From contig NC_014623.1 of assembly GCF_000165485.1 (NCBI RefSeq), positions 8,698,893 to 8,762,892 of the forward strand: a stretch of 64,000 nt of DNA. The letters run 5' to 3'. This DNA is from Stigmatella aurantiaca DW4/3-1. Its GTDB lineage: Bacteria; Myxococcota; Myxococcia; Myxococcales; Myxococcaceae. Positions within the stretch are counted from its first letter, which is position 1; the number at the start of each line of letters is the position of its first letter. This document shows positions 1 to 8,362 of this stretch, one piece after another. The notes under the pieces were generated by a model that had not been told where the DNA came from, ran no database searches, and saw nothing but the letters and a program-made list of their open reading frames with translations. Position numbers and translations under genes: made by a program.

Positions 1-1
1 G

Positions 2-1129
2 GACGAGCGCACCGTGTACGCCGGGGCCCCGGCCATTGCCCGGTACCTGGAGGACAACGCCGGGCGCTTCATCCAGTCGGTGAAGTCCTTTCTGCACAGC
101 CGCTCGTTCCGGGCCACGCAGGTCCACGGCCGCACCTGGACCATCGAGGACCTGGTGGCGATCCTCTTGCGGCGCGTGCGGGAGGCCATGGCGGCCCACC
201 TGGGCAGCGCCCCGGAGGCCGTCGTGCTCGGCCGCCCCGCCGTCTTCACCGAGGACGCCGAGGCCGACGCGCTGGCCGAGCAGCGGCTGCGCAAGGCCGC
301 GGAGCTTGCGGGCTTCACCCGCATCCAGTTCCTCATCGAGCCCATCGCCGCGGCACTCGCCTATGAGGCGCAGCTGTCACGCGACGAGTTGGTGCTGGTG
401 GCGGACTTCGGCGCCGGCACCACGGACCTGACGTTGATGCGGCTGGGGCCCTCGCGGCGAGGGCAACCGGACCGGCGCCCGGACGTGGTGGGCTCCACGG
501 GCGTCCGCATCGGCGGCGATCGCTTCGACGCGGAGATCATGCGCCACAAGCTGCTGCCCCGCTTCGGGGCGGGCACCACCTACCGGGTCCGGGGCCTGTC
601 GGACAAACGGCTGAAGGTGCCCCAACACGTCATGGCCAAGCTGCTGTCCTGGCACGAGATGTCCTTCATCCGGGAGAAGTCCACCCAGGAACTGATGGAG
701 ATGATGCTGGAGTCCAGCGATCAGCCCGAGACGGCCGAAGCGCTGTATGACCTGGTGATGGAGAACCTGGGGTACCGGCTGTTCCGGGCCATCGAAGCGG
801 TGAAGGTCCGCCTGTCCCAGGAACCCGAGGCGACGCTGGACTTCGAAGAAGCCCGCATCACCTTGCATGAGCGCATCACCCGCGCCGAGTTTGAATCCTT
901 CAGCCAGCCGCTGCTCACCGAGCTGGACCAGTGCACCCAAGGGCTGCTCGACCGGTGCGCGGGGGTGGGAGAGATCGACGCGGTGTTCCTCACGGGAGGC
1001 TCCTCGCAGATTCCCGCCGTGCGCCAGCTCTACGTTCAGCGATTTGGCGAGGACCGGGTGCGCACCGCGGATGCCTTCACCTCGGTGGCCGAGGGACTCG
1101 GCCGGGCCTCCGCCGCCCTCTCGGGTTGA
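2..1129 (+). CDS. Hsp70-family (YegD-like) chaperone, 5' truncated by window edge
   Basis: This is an actin-fold ATPase of the Hsp70 family, missing its first phosphate loop because the gene begins before the window. The frame is open from base 2 with residues DERT before the first GTG at 14, so that GTG is probably internal. Visible Hsp70 signatures are EPIAAALAYE, the second phosphate loop as DFGAGTTD (canonical DLGGGTFD), a GGDRFD block and the adenosine-loop segment FLTGGSSQIPAVRQL near the C-terminus. The protein stops right after the nucleotide-binding domain, with no substrate-binding domain or EEVD-like tail. That layout matches short YegD-type relatives rather than DnaK. It converges on the large sensor kinase downstream. 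Its client is unknown. Confidence 0.85.
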   Translation, partial: DERTVYAGAPAIARYLEDNAGRFIQSVKSFLHSRSFRATQVHGRTWTIEDLVAILLRRVREAMAAHLGSAPEAVVLGRPAVFTEDAEADALAEQRLRKAAELAGFTRIQFLIEPIAAALAYEAQLSRDELVLVADFGAGTTDLTLMRLGPSRRGQPDRRPDVVGSTGVRIGGDRFDAEIMRHKLLPRFGAGTTYRVRGLSDKRLKVPQHVMAKLLSWHEMSFIREKSTQELMEMMLESSDQPETAEALYDLVMENLGYRLFRAIEAVKVRLSQEPEATLDFEEARITLHERITRAEFESFSQPLLTELDQCTQGLLDRCAGVGEIDAVFLTGGSSQIPAVRQLYVQRFGEDRVRTADAFTSVAEGLGRASAALSG

Positions 1130-1241
1130 AGGGGCGGAGACCCAGGACGCCGCGGTCTCTCGTGCTCGACCGGGATGGTGGCAGAGAACCGGGTGCCGGT
1201 GGAGTCAGGTAGGAACAACGTTTGGCCATGTCCCGCGGTGT

Positions 1242-4200
1242 TCAAGGGCCTCTCACGGACCCGGCCTTCAGCGAAGCCGCACCTACCCAGGTCTCCTCCA
1301 CGGCATCCATGAGGCGATCAATGTCGATGGGCTTGGCCAGGTGCCGCTGGAATCCAGCGCTGAGCACTGCGCGACGGTCTGCGTCGCCAACGAGCGCCGT
1401 GAGGGCGATCGCCGGGATGTTTCCCCCACGCTCGGGGCTGAGGGCCCTCACCGCGCGGATGAGCGTATAGCCGTCCTGTCCAGGCATCGCGACGTCACTC
1501 AGGAGCACCTCGGGCATGAAGTCCTGGAGGAGCGCCAGCGCCGTCACCACGGACTCCGCCGTCCGGACTTCCGCGCCCGCCTGCCCCAGCAGTTCGGCCG
1601 CGGACTCGCGCGTTCCGGGCTCGTCATCCACCACGAGGATTCGCAACCCTTTGAGCCGCGAGGAGACTCCAGCGTTCTGGGGTCCGGGGCTGCCCCTGGT
1701 GTGCTCCGGCTCATCAGGACGCGCCGCGCCGGTCTGTCCCAGGCGGACAGGCATGAGCGGCAGGATGACGGTGAAAATCGCCCCCTGGCCCTTGCCTGGA
1801 CTCTCCGCTTGCACGGTCCCACCGTGGAGTTCCACCAGGTGACGGACGATCGCCAGCCCCAGACCCAATCCACCGAATACCCGGGTGCTCGAACTGTCCT
1901 CCTGCATGAACCGATCGAAAATGCGCTGCAAGGCCTCGGCTTCGATCCCTGCGCCCCTGTCACTCACCTGGAGACGGGCGGACCCCTCCATGCGCTCGAG
2001 CACCACGGACACCCGCTGGCCCTCGGCGGAGAACTTGATGGCATTGGCGAGCAGGTTCCACACAATCTGCTGCAGCCGCGTCGGATCCCCGGAGACCGGC
2101 CCGAGCGACTCATCCAGGGTGGTCTCGAACAGGATGGACTTCCTTTCGGCCTGAGCGCTCACGCTCTCGAGCGCGGCCTGGACCACCCCGGGAAGGTGGA
2201 CCGTCTGGAACTCCATCCGGAGCTTGCCGGTGACGATGCGCGAGACGTCGAGCAGATCATCGATGAGCTGCACCTGCATCTTCGTGCTCCGCTCGATGGC
2301 CTCGCTCGCGCGCTTGATCTTGGCGTCGTCCATCGTGCCACGGCGCAAGAGCTGCGCCTGCATCAGCATGGTGGACAGCGGGGTGCGGAGCTCATGGGAC
2401 AAGGTGGCCAAGAACTGATCCTTCGCGCGATTGGCTCGCTCGGCCTCCTCCTTCGCCTGCTGAGCATGGGCGAGCAACTCCGCGCGCTCGAGTTCCCGCT
2501 GCTTTCGTTCGGTGATGTCCTCGATGGCGAGCAGCAGCATGGGCAGGCCGGTGCGCGAATGAACGGAGCGCGCGGAGAGCGACATCCTCCTCTTGCCCAC
2601 GTGGGCAAAGACGTGCTCGAGCTCCAGCCCTTCCAGGAACGTGTTCTTGGCGAGCATCTGCCCCAGCGCGGCCCGCAGTTCCGGCACGTCCCATGCGCCG
2701 CCACTCAGCTCGAAGAGGCTCTTCGCCACCGTCTCGGCCGCCGACGCCGGGTAGGCCTGATAGAAGGCCTTGTTCGCCGAGAGGAGGCGCATGCGTCCAT
2801 CCAGGACCACGAGCGGCACCTGCACGGCCTCCACGATGCCCGTGGCATCATCGCGGGCCCACTCCACCTGGCTCACCTGGTGCTTGAGGGCATCGATGTC
2901 GACGAGCGACAGGATGGCACCGTCGATCCTGTTCTCGGGCGTCTTGTAGGGCCGCAGGTGCATCCGGAACCAGTGGCCGGTCCAGTTCTGGACCTCGAAC
3001 TCCCGCACCCGGGCCGTCTTCATCACCTCGGCGACCTGAGCGCCCAGGTCCGGCACGCTGACGTTCAGCGTGATGTCCTCGAGCGGCCGCCCCACATCGG
3101 AAGGCAGGACGTTCATGATGCTGCGCGCCTTCGGCGTGAAGCGCCGGATCCGCCGCTCGAGGTCCAGGATGATGACCGGGATGTCGACGGTATCGAGCAG
3201 GTTGACGAGATCGCCGTTGGCCAGGTTCAGCTCCTGGTTGCGGCTGTGGAGTTCATCGTTGACCGTGGTCAGCTCCTCGTTGGTGGACTGGAGTTCCTCC
3301 TTCGCCGTTTCGAGTTCCTCATTGAGGCTCTGGAGTTCTTCATTGCCCGAGACGAGCTCCTCGTTGGTGGAGGCGAGCGCATCGTTGGTGCGGCCATGCT
3401 CCTCGAGCAGGGACTGAAGGTAGTCCCTCGTGGCGGCCAGCTCGCGCTTCATCGCGGTGACGCCGACCGCATCCCTCGCCTTCGCCGGGCTGGCGGTCTC
3501 TGAACGGAAGGGCTTTTTCACCCGCTTTCCGGACAGGTCCCCCTCTTCGAACACCACCATCTTGAGGGGCTCCTCCTGCCCTGGCAATCCCTCGATGGGA
3601 ACCACGACGATGTCACAGAGGGACGTGGTGCCATTCTGGTCCAGCCGCACCCCTTCCACCCGGGTGGGGGCATCCTGCTTTTTCGCCTGAGCGAGCGCCA
3701 GGCGCAGAGGAGAAAGAAGCCCCTCACGCGCCATCTTGAGGATGTTGAATTGAGGCTCTCCCGGCGTCTGCTCGAGATAGGGGCCGGTGTGTCCACGAAA
3801 CTGGAGAATCTCCAGCTTGTCGTTGATGACGACGCCAGGAGGCGCGTAACGGCTCAAGAGAAGCCGGTCAATCCGCCTCACCTCATCGAGAGGGGGCCTG
3901 GCATGCGCGAGGGCGGCACGGCCGACGACCGGCTTCTCGGCCAATTTCAGCCCAGCTCCTCGTGAGAACCGGAGCCTGCTGGAGCCCGTCACCCGAGCGA
4001 GGAGCTTCTGGGCTTTGTCCACTGGCGTGAAGAACGGGCTGAGCCCCGAGACGTTCTCCGTGCGTCCGAGCAGAAGGAAGCCTGGGTCATTCAAGCAGTA
4101 GTGGAAGGTGGCCAGCGCCCTCTTCTGGAGTTCGGGGATGAAGTAGATGAGGACGTTGCGGCAGCTCACCAGATCCAGCTTGGAGAAAGGCGGGTCGCGG

Positions 4201-5504
4201 GCAAGGTCATGCCGGACGAAAACACACAGCTCACGGACGGCCTTGGAGATTCGATACCCCCCCTCGGTCTGTGTGAAGAAGCGGGCCTTCCGCTCCTTGC
4301 TCAGGTCTTGCAGGGCGCTTTCCGGATAGAGCCCGGCGCGGGCCTTCTCGATGGCCTGCTCGCTGATGTCCGAACCGAAGATCTGGATCTCCCCCTGGCT
4401 CTGGGCCTCTTCCAGGAACTCCACCAGGGAGATGGCGAGCGAGTACACCTCTTCACCGGTGGAGCACCCTGCCACCCACAACCGGAAGGTCACCTTCTTG
4501 GAATTGCGCTTGAGGAGCACGGGAAAGACATGCGTCTTCAGCGCCTCGAAGGCTTCCGGATCCCGGAAGAACGCGGTGACATGGATGAGAATGTCCTCGT
4601 AGAGGGCCCTCGCCTCGCCGGGGGTCTGCTCGAGGAGCTTGACGTAGTCCGATAGGCTCTCCATGCGGCGCAGCGCCATCCGGCGGGCAAGCCGCCGCTC
4701 GAAGGTGGCCGATTTGTATTCGCTGAAGTCGATTCCGACGGCATCGCGCACCAGGGCGAAGAGCCGCGCAAGCATCCTGCTATCCGGGATGTACCGGGGC
4801 CTCCCCATCTGGGCGGCCGTGGGATAGGCATGCTGGCTCAGCCGGATGAGTTCCTGGGCGAGCTGCGGCAGCGCCAGACTCAGGTCCACGACACCGGCCT
4901 GGACGGCGCTCTGAGGCATCTCACCAAACTTCGCCGACCGCGGGTCCTGCGCGAGCGTGATCCCACTCTCCTCCTTGATGGCCCTGAGCCCTTCGGTGCC
5001 ATCCGAGGCAGTCCCCGAGAGGATCACGCCGATCGATTGGCTGCCGCGCGCCGCCGCGAGAGAGCGCAGGAAGATGTCGATCGGCAGGTGCGGCTTGTGC
5101 GCCTCGTCCACTCGCGCCCGCAGGCTGAGCGCGTCGTCCGCGATCTCCATGTCCGCACCCGGCGGGATGACATAGAGGTGGTTGGGTTCCACGCGCATCC
5201 CATCCCTGGCCTGAATCACCGGCATCTGGGTCGCCTTGGACAGGGCCTCGCGCAGGAAGCTGGTATGCGTGGCAGACAGGTGCTGGATGAAGACGAAGGA
5301 CATCCCGGTACCGGGTGGAAGCAACGCGAGGAGCTGCGTGAACGCCTCGAGGCCTCCTGCGGATGCACCGATTCCCACCACCGGGAAGGACTTCCTGAGC
5401 ACACGCTTGGGAGGCAGAACGGTGGGCTTCCTGGGCACTGCTCCGGACACTGCCTTGTGACGCCCTTTCTTGGCAGGCGGAGCCTTGCGCGTCTGCTTCC
5501 TCAC
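1242..5504 (-). CDS. CheB-CheR-PAS-histidine kinase-receiver hybrid protein
   Basis: A 1420-residue soluble signalling protein that strings a chemotaxis methylesterase and methyltransferase onto a hybrid sensor kinase. CheB spans about residues 40-225 with the catalytic-site pieces GASAGG (Ser48), FIQHLS and GTASDGTEG. CheR covers about 240-520 with the SAM-binding GCSTGEEVYSLAI and SCRNVLIYF. A glutamate-rich coiled coil follows, with heptad-like NEELQSLNEEL and ELQSTNEEL, then two PAS-like regions. A HisKA dimerisation helix has phospho-acceptor His1037 in LSHELRTP, followed by an HATPase domain. The C-terminal receiver has Asp1337 in LSDVAMPG and the conserved Lys in LAKPID. There is no transmembrane segment or N-terminal CheB receiver. 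No other chemotaxis gene lies nearby, so inputs and outputs are unknown. Confidence 0.93.
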   Translation of the reverse strand: MRKQTRKAPPAKKGRHKAVSGAVPRKPTVLPPKRVLRKSFPVVGIGASAGGLEAFTQLLALLPPGTGMSFVFIQHLSATHTSFLREALSKATQMPVIQARDGMRVEPNHLYVIPPGADMEIADDALSLRARVDEAHKPHLPIDIFLRSLAAARGSQSIGVILSGTASDGTEGLRAIKEESGITLAQDPRSAKFGEMPQSAVQAGVVDLSLALPQLAQELIRLSQHAYPTAAQMGRPRYIPDSRMLARLFALVRDAVGIDFSEYKSATFERRLARRMALRRMESLSDYVKLLEQTPGEARALYEDILIHVTAFFRDPEAFEALKTHVFPVLLKRNSKKVTFRLWVAGCSTGEEVYSLAISLVEFLEEAQSQGEIQIFGSDISEQAIEKARAGLYPESALQDLSKERKARFFTQTEGGYRISKAVRELCVFVRHDLARDPPFSKLDLVSCRNVLIYFIPELQKRALATFHYCLNDPGFLLLGRTENVSGLSPFFTPVDKAQKLLARVTGSSRLRFSRGAGLKLAEKPVVGRAALAHARPPLDEVRRIDRLLLSRYAPPGVVINDKLEILQFRGHTGPYLEQTPGEPQFNILKMAREGLLSPLRLALAQAKKQDAPTRVEGVRLDQNGTTSLCDIVVVPIEGLPGQEEPLKMVVFEEGDLSGKRVKKPFRSETASPAKARDAVGVTAMKRELAATRDYLQSLLEEHGRTNDALASTNEELVSGNEELQSLNEELETAKEELQSTNEELTTVNDELHSRNQELNLANGDLVNLLDTVDIPVIILDLERRIRRFTPKARSIMNVLPSDVGRPLEDITLNVSVPDLGAQVAEVMKTARVREFEVQNWTGHWFRMHLRPYKTPENRIDGAILSLVDIDALKHQVSQVEWARDDATGIVEAVQVPLVVLDGRMRLLSANKAFYQAYPASAAETVAKSLFELSGGAWDVPELRAALGQMLAKNTFLEGLELEHVFAHVGKRRMSLSARSVHSRTGLPMLLLAIEDITERKQRELERAELLAHAQQAKEEAERANRAKDQFLATLSHELRTPLSTMLMQAQLLRRGTMDDAKIKRASEAIERSTKMQVQLIDDLLDVSRIVTGKLRMEFQTVHLPGVVQAALESVSAQAERKSILFETTLDESLGPVSGDPTRLQQIVWNLLANAIKFSAEGQRVSVVLERMEGSARLQVSDRGAGIEAEALQRIFDRFMQEDSSSTRVFGGLGLGLAIVRHLVELHGGTVQAESPGKGQGAIFTVILPLMPVRLGQTGAARPDEPEHTRGSPGPQNAGVSSRLKGLRILVVDDEPGTRESAAELLGQAGAEVRTAESVVTALALLQDFMPEVLLSDVAMPGQDGYTLIRAVRALSPERGGNIPAIALTALVGDADRRAVLSAGFQRHLAKPIDIDRLMDAVEETWVGAASLKAGSVRGP

Positions 5505-6015
5505 TGAAGGCCTCGTTCCCCGCCGGTTTTCCCGCGGACGCGTTCCCTTCAGCCCCTATGGGCCGGAGGCCTCGTCGATGTTTGCCTACCTGACCTCAAT
5601 GGTATGGACTCCATGGCGCGAGGAGTCAATCCGGCTGAAAAAATGATGAAATCCGCCCTTTGATGACTACAGGCGGCCGGCGGACGATTCTTCCCAGCGG
5701 CCGGGAATGAAGCGGAGCCTTGTGTCGCCCGTGTGACGCTCGCCGCACAAGAAGACGTCCCAGCGGCCGCGTGATGTGCGTTATCTGTGTATCTTCTTGA
5801 CTCCTGGCTCTCGCCAAGCGGAGCCTGTGCATGATCACCCATTGCAAGCCTAATCCCTTGCTGCTTTCCCCCGCTCGAGCAGTTGGGCGCCTGGGGAAGG
5901 AGGAGCAGCCCCTACTCCGGTCTGAGGGACCCTCGCCGGTCTGTTCTATCTCCGGACGTTTCGCGAATTGTTCCGACGACGGAAGTTCTCTCCTCCTCCT
6001 CCCGTTAGAGGCCTC
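5505..6015. other. Divergent intergenic region between two sensor kinases
   Basis: About 510 bases separate the starts of the CheB/CheR hybrid kinase (minus) and the MEDS kinase (plus). It must hold both promoters, but I see no convincing -35/-10 or sigma-54 element. A 97-codon minus-strand frame at 5549-5842 has no family resemblance and no good ribosome site, so I do not call it a gene. Confidence 0.4.
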
Positions 6016-7443
6016 ATGCTCCAGCATTCCCCGCCGAGTCTCCCCAAAAACACGCATCTTCACGAGCACATGCGCGGGATGACACATGGCGATCACTACT
6101 GTCTCGTGTACGAGACGCCAGAGCAGCAGTGGGCGGCGATCATCCCGTTCGTGACCGCAGGCCTCGAGCACAACGAGGTGTGCGCGTACATCACCGACGA
6201 CCGGAGCATCCAGGAGGTGCGCCACGCACTGCTGACGCACGGCGTGGACGTGGACGGACACGTGCGCCGCAAGGCGCTCACGTTCATGACGAAGCGCGAG
6301 GCCTACCTGAGCGGAGGCAGCTTCAGCCCTCCAGGGATGATCTCCTTCCTCGGAGACACGGTGAGACAGGCGGCGGAGAACGGCTTCTCGGGCTTTCGCG
6401 TCACGGGGGAGATGACATGGGCGCTGGGGCGTGAATGCGGCTGCGAGGATCTGGTGGAGTACGAGGCGCTGCTCAATGATTTCTTCCCAGGCAGCCGCTC
6501 GCTGGCCCTCTGCCAGTACAACCGCCAGCGCTTCGGCGCGGAGATGATCCGCGACGTGCTGCGCACCCACCCCATTGCCATCCTGGGCGACCAACTCTGC
6601 TCGAACCTCTTTTACGAGACACCCGCGATGGTGCTGGGGCGCGAGTCCGCGGAGCGGCGCGTGGACTGGATGATGAACCAGTTGATGCGCTTCCGAGCCT
6701 CCGAGGGGAAGCTGGAAAGGGCGGTGCAGGGGCGCGACGACTTTCTCGGGGTGGCAAGCCACGAGTTGAACACGCCCCTCACCTCACTCAAGCTACAGAT
6801 CCAGGGGCTGCAACGCCTGCTCGCCCAGCGCGCCACGAGCCCTGGGACGCCCGAGGACTCGAAGCTCACACGCCCCCTGGAGCGCATCGACCGCCAGGTG
6901 CGCCGGCTCTCCCAGCTCGTCTCGGACTTACTGGACGTGTCGCGCATCAACGCCCGTCAGCTCGCGCTGCGCTACGAACCGGTGGACCTGCAGGAGTTGA
7001 TGGAGGAAGCGGTGGAGCGCGCGTCAGAAGCGTTTACGCCCGTGTCCATGCCGTTCTCGCTGCAGCCCGGCGCGCCGCTCATCGGGCTGTGGGATCGCTG
7101 CCGGCTGGAGCAGGCGGTCACGAACCTGCTGAACAACGCGCTCAAGTATGGGAAGGGCCGGTCCGTGAGAGTGCGGGTCTTCGCGCAAGAGAACCAGGCC
7201 TTCCTGGAGGTAGAGGACCAAGGCATCGGGCTGCACCCGGAGGACCTGCCGCGCATCTTCGAGCGCTTCGAGCGAGCCATCAACCCCAACGAGGTGAGCG
7301 GCCTGGGGCTCGGGCTGTTCATCACCCGCGAGATCGCCCGGGCCCACGGCGGCACGGTGGAGGTACGCAGCACGTTCGGAGAGGGCTCCACCTTCACGCT
7401 GAAGCTCCCCTTCATGCACATGAACCCACTGACTCTGCGGTGA
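6016..7443 (+). CDS. MEDS-domain sensor histidine kinase
   Basis: A 475-residue cytoplasmic histidine kinase. About residues 20-190 match the MEDS sensory domain first noted in the DcmR regulator, starting with GDHYCLVYETPEQQWAAI and containing a phenylalanine-rich RVTGEMTWAL segment. MEDS proteins are thought to sense small or hydrocarbon-type ligands, but the ligand here is unknown. The HisKA helix has His249 in VASHELNTPL. The ATPase domain shows an N-box NLLNNALKYG, a G1 box DQGIGL and a G2 box SGLGLGLFI. I prefer the ATG at 6016, preceded by an AGAGG-type ribosome site, over the upstream TTG at 5968. No receiver domain or partner regulator gene is adjacent, so it is an orphan kinase. Confidence 0.88.
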   Translation: MLQHSPPSLPKNTHLHEHMRGMTHGDHYCLVYETPEQQWAAIIPFVTAGLEHNEVCAYITDDRSIQEVRHALLTHGVDVDGHVRRKALTFMTKREAYLSGGSFSPPGMISFLGDTVRQAAENGFSGFRVTGEMTWALGRECGCEDLVEYEALLNDFFPGSRSLALCQYNRQRFGAEMIRDVLRTHPIAILGDQLCSNLFYETPAMVLGRESAERRVDWMMNQLMRFRASEGKLERAVQGRDDFLGVASHELNTPLTSLKLQIQGLQRLLAQRATSPGTPEDSKLTRPLERIDRQVRRLSQLVSDLLDVSRINARQLALRYEPVDLQELMEEAVERASEAFTPVSMPFSLQPGAPLIGLWDRCRLEQAVTNLLNNALKYGKGRSVRVRVFAQENQAFLEVEDQGIGLHPEDLPRIFERFERAINPNEVSGLGLGLFITREIARAHGGTVEVRSTFGEGSTFTLKLPFMHMNPLTLR

Positions 7444-7477
7444 GGGCTCACGCCGTCCTCACGACCGCCCGCTGACC

Positions 7478-8239
7478 TCAACCGCCTGAAGGAACCGCCC
7501 ACTTCGCGCTGTGTGGCGTTGGCGCCTCGGGCGACTCCTCCGCCGTGTAGAAGTACGCGGCGACCGCCGCTCTTCCTCGTCCCTCGGGGCACGAGAGGGG
7601 CTTGGGATGGCCGTGCCAGTGCGTCTCTCCGTGCGCCATCACCAGCAGACGATCCAGTTGCGGAAGGACGCGTGCTTCACAGGCCGTGACGTCCGCATTC
7701 CAGAGTTCGAGTTCACCGCCCCAGGACGGATCCCAGCCAGGGTTGAGGTAGTAGAGGACCGAGAGCCTCCGTGTCAGCGCCCGGAAGCGATCCCGGTTGA
7801 AATCGGTGTGCAACGCCAAATGCCCGCCACGCAGCGTCAGGTGCAGCCCCGCGCCGCGGAAATGCGCATCTGGGATCAGCCCCTGGATGCCGGTCAGCTT
7901 CTCGAGGAAATCGAGAAACAGCATGCCGCTGAACTCTGCCAGGAGATGCCGCAGACTGCCGTGAACGCCTTCGAACGCCTGCCGCTGGAGCTGCCCCAGA
8001 CGCGCGGCCTGCTCCGGGTGATCGCGTCGCTTCCAACCTTCGTGCATCGCGTCCGGAAAGACGGCCGCGAGAGCACTGGCCAGCGGATTGCCGAGAAAGC
8101 CGTCCACCACCACGTGTGGAAACGGCCGTGCGGCGGCGTACGCCGAGCGATGGGCGAGGGCCACCTCCCGGAGCGGCACACGCTGGAGGAAAAAGCTGGG
8201 CCCTGCCAGGACATCGCCCTCCAACTTTGCCACGCTCAT
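7478..8239 (-). CDS. 2OG-Fe(II) oxygenase (prolyl-hydroxylase-like)
   Basis: A 253-residue non-haem iron oxygenase. The iron-binding facial triad is visible as His144 and Asp146 in ALHTDFNRD, with the distal histidine in the THWHGHP segment (about 207-211). The 2-oxoglutarate-binding arginine lies in GRGRAAVAAYFYT (about 221-223). The segment YYLNPGWDPSWGGELELW is typical of the SM-20/prolyl 4-hydroxylase-like group. The substrate, protein or small molecule, cannot be told. It converges on the MEDS kinase and diverges from the helical-repeat gene. The ATG at 8239 fits the family N-terminus. A second, unrelated 2OG oxygenase (PhyH type) lies at 14.7 kb. Confidence 0.85.
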   Translation of the reverse strand: MSVAKLEGDVLAGPSFFLQRVPLREVALAHRSAYAAARPFPHVVVDGFLGNPLASALAAVFPDAMHEGWKRRDHPEQAARLGQLQRQAFEGVHGSLRHLLAEFSGMLFLDFLEKLTGIQGLIPDAHFRGAGLHLTLRGGHLALHTDFNRDRFRALTRRLSVLYYLNPGWDPSWGGELELWNADVTACEARVLPQLDRLLVMAHGETHWHGHPKPLSCPEGRGRAAVAAYFYTAEESPEAPTPHSAKWAVPSGG

Positions 8240-8362
8240 CTCTTGCCCTTCCCGAAGTCACGCGCTGAACGAGGAATGATGCCACGTCCGGCGAGAACGC
8301 GGACTCCCTCTTCCCATGCGGGCTGGAGCCAGGGCGGGAATGCCCATGCTAGAAAGTCTGGC

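Noticed and set aside
867-3503. Long plus-strand open frame opposite the CheB/CheR hybrid kinase
   Set aside because: High-GC shadow frame: low-complexity His/Arg/Gly/Leu sequence, no domain, and opposite a gene with intact motifs throughout.
5549-5842. 97-codon minus-strand frame in the divergent region between two sensor kinases
   Set aside because: No recognisable protein features, and it lies where promoters are expected.
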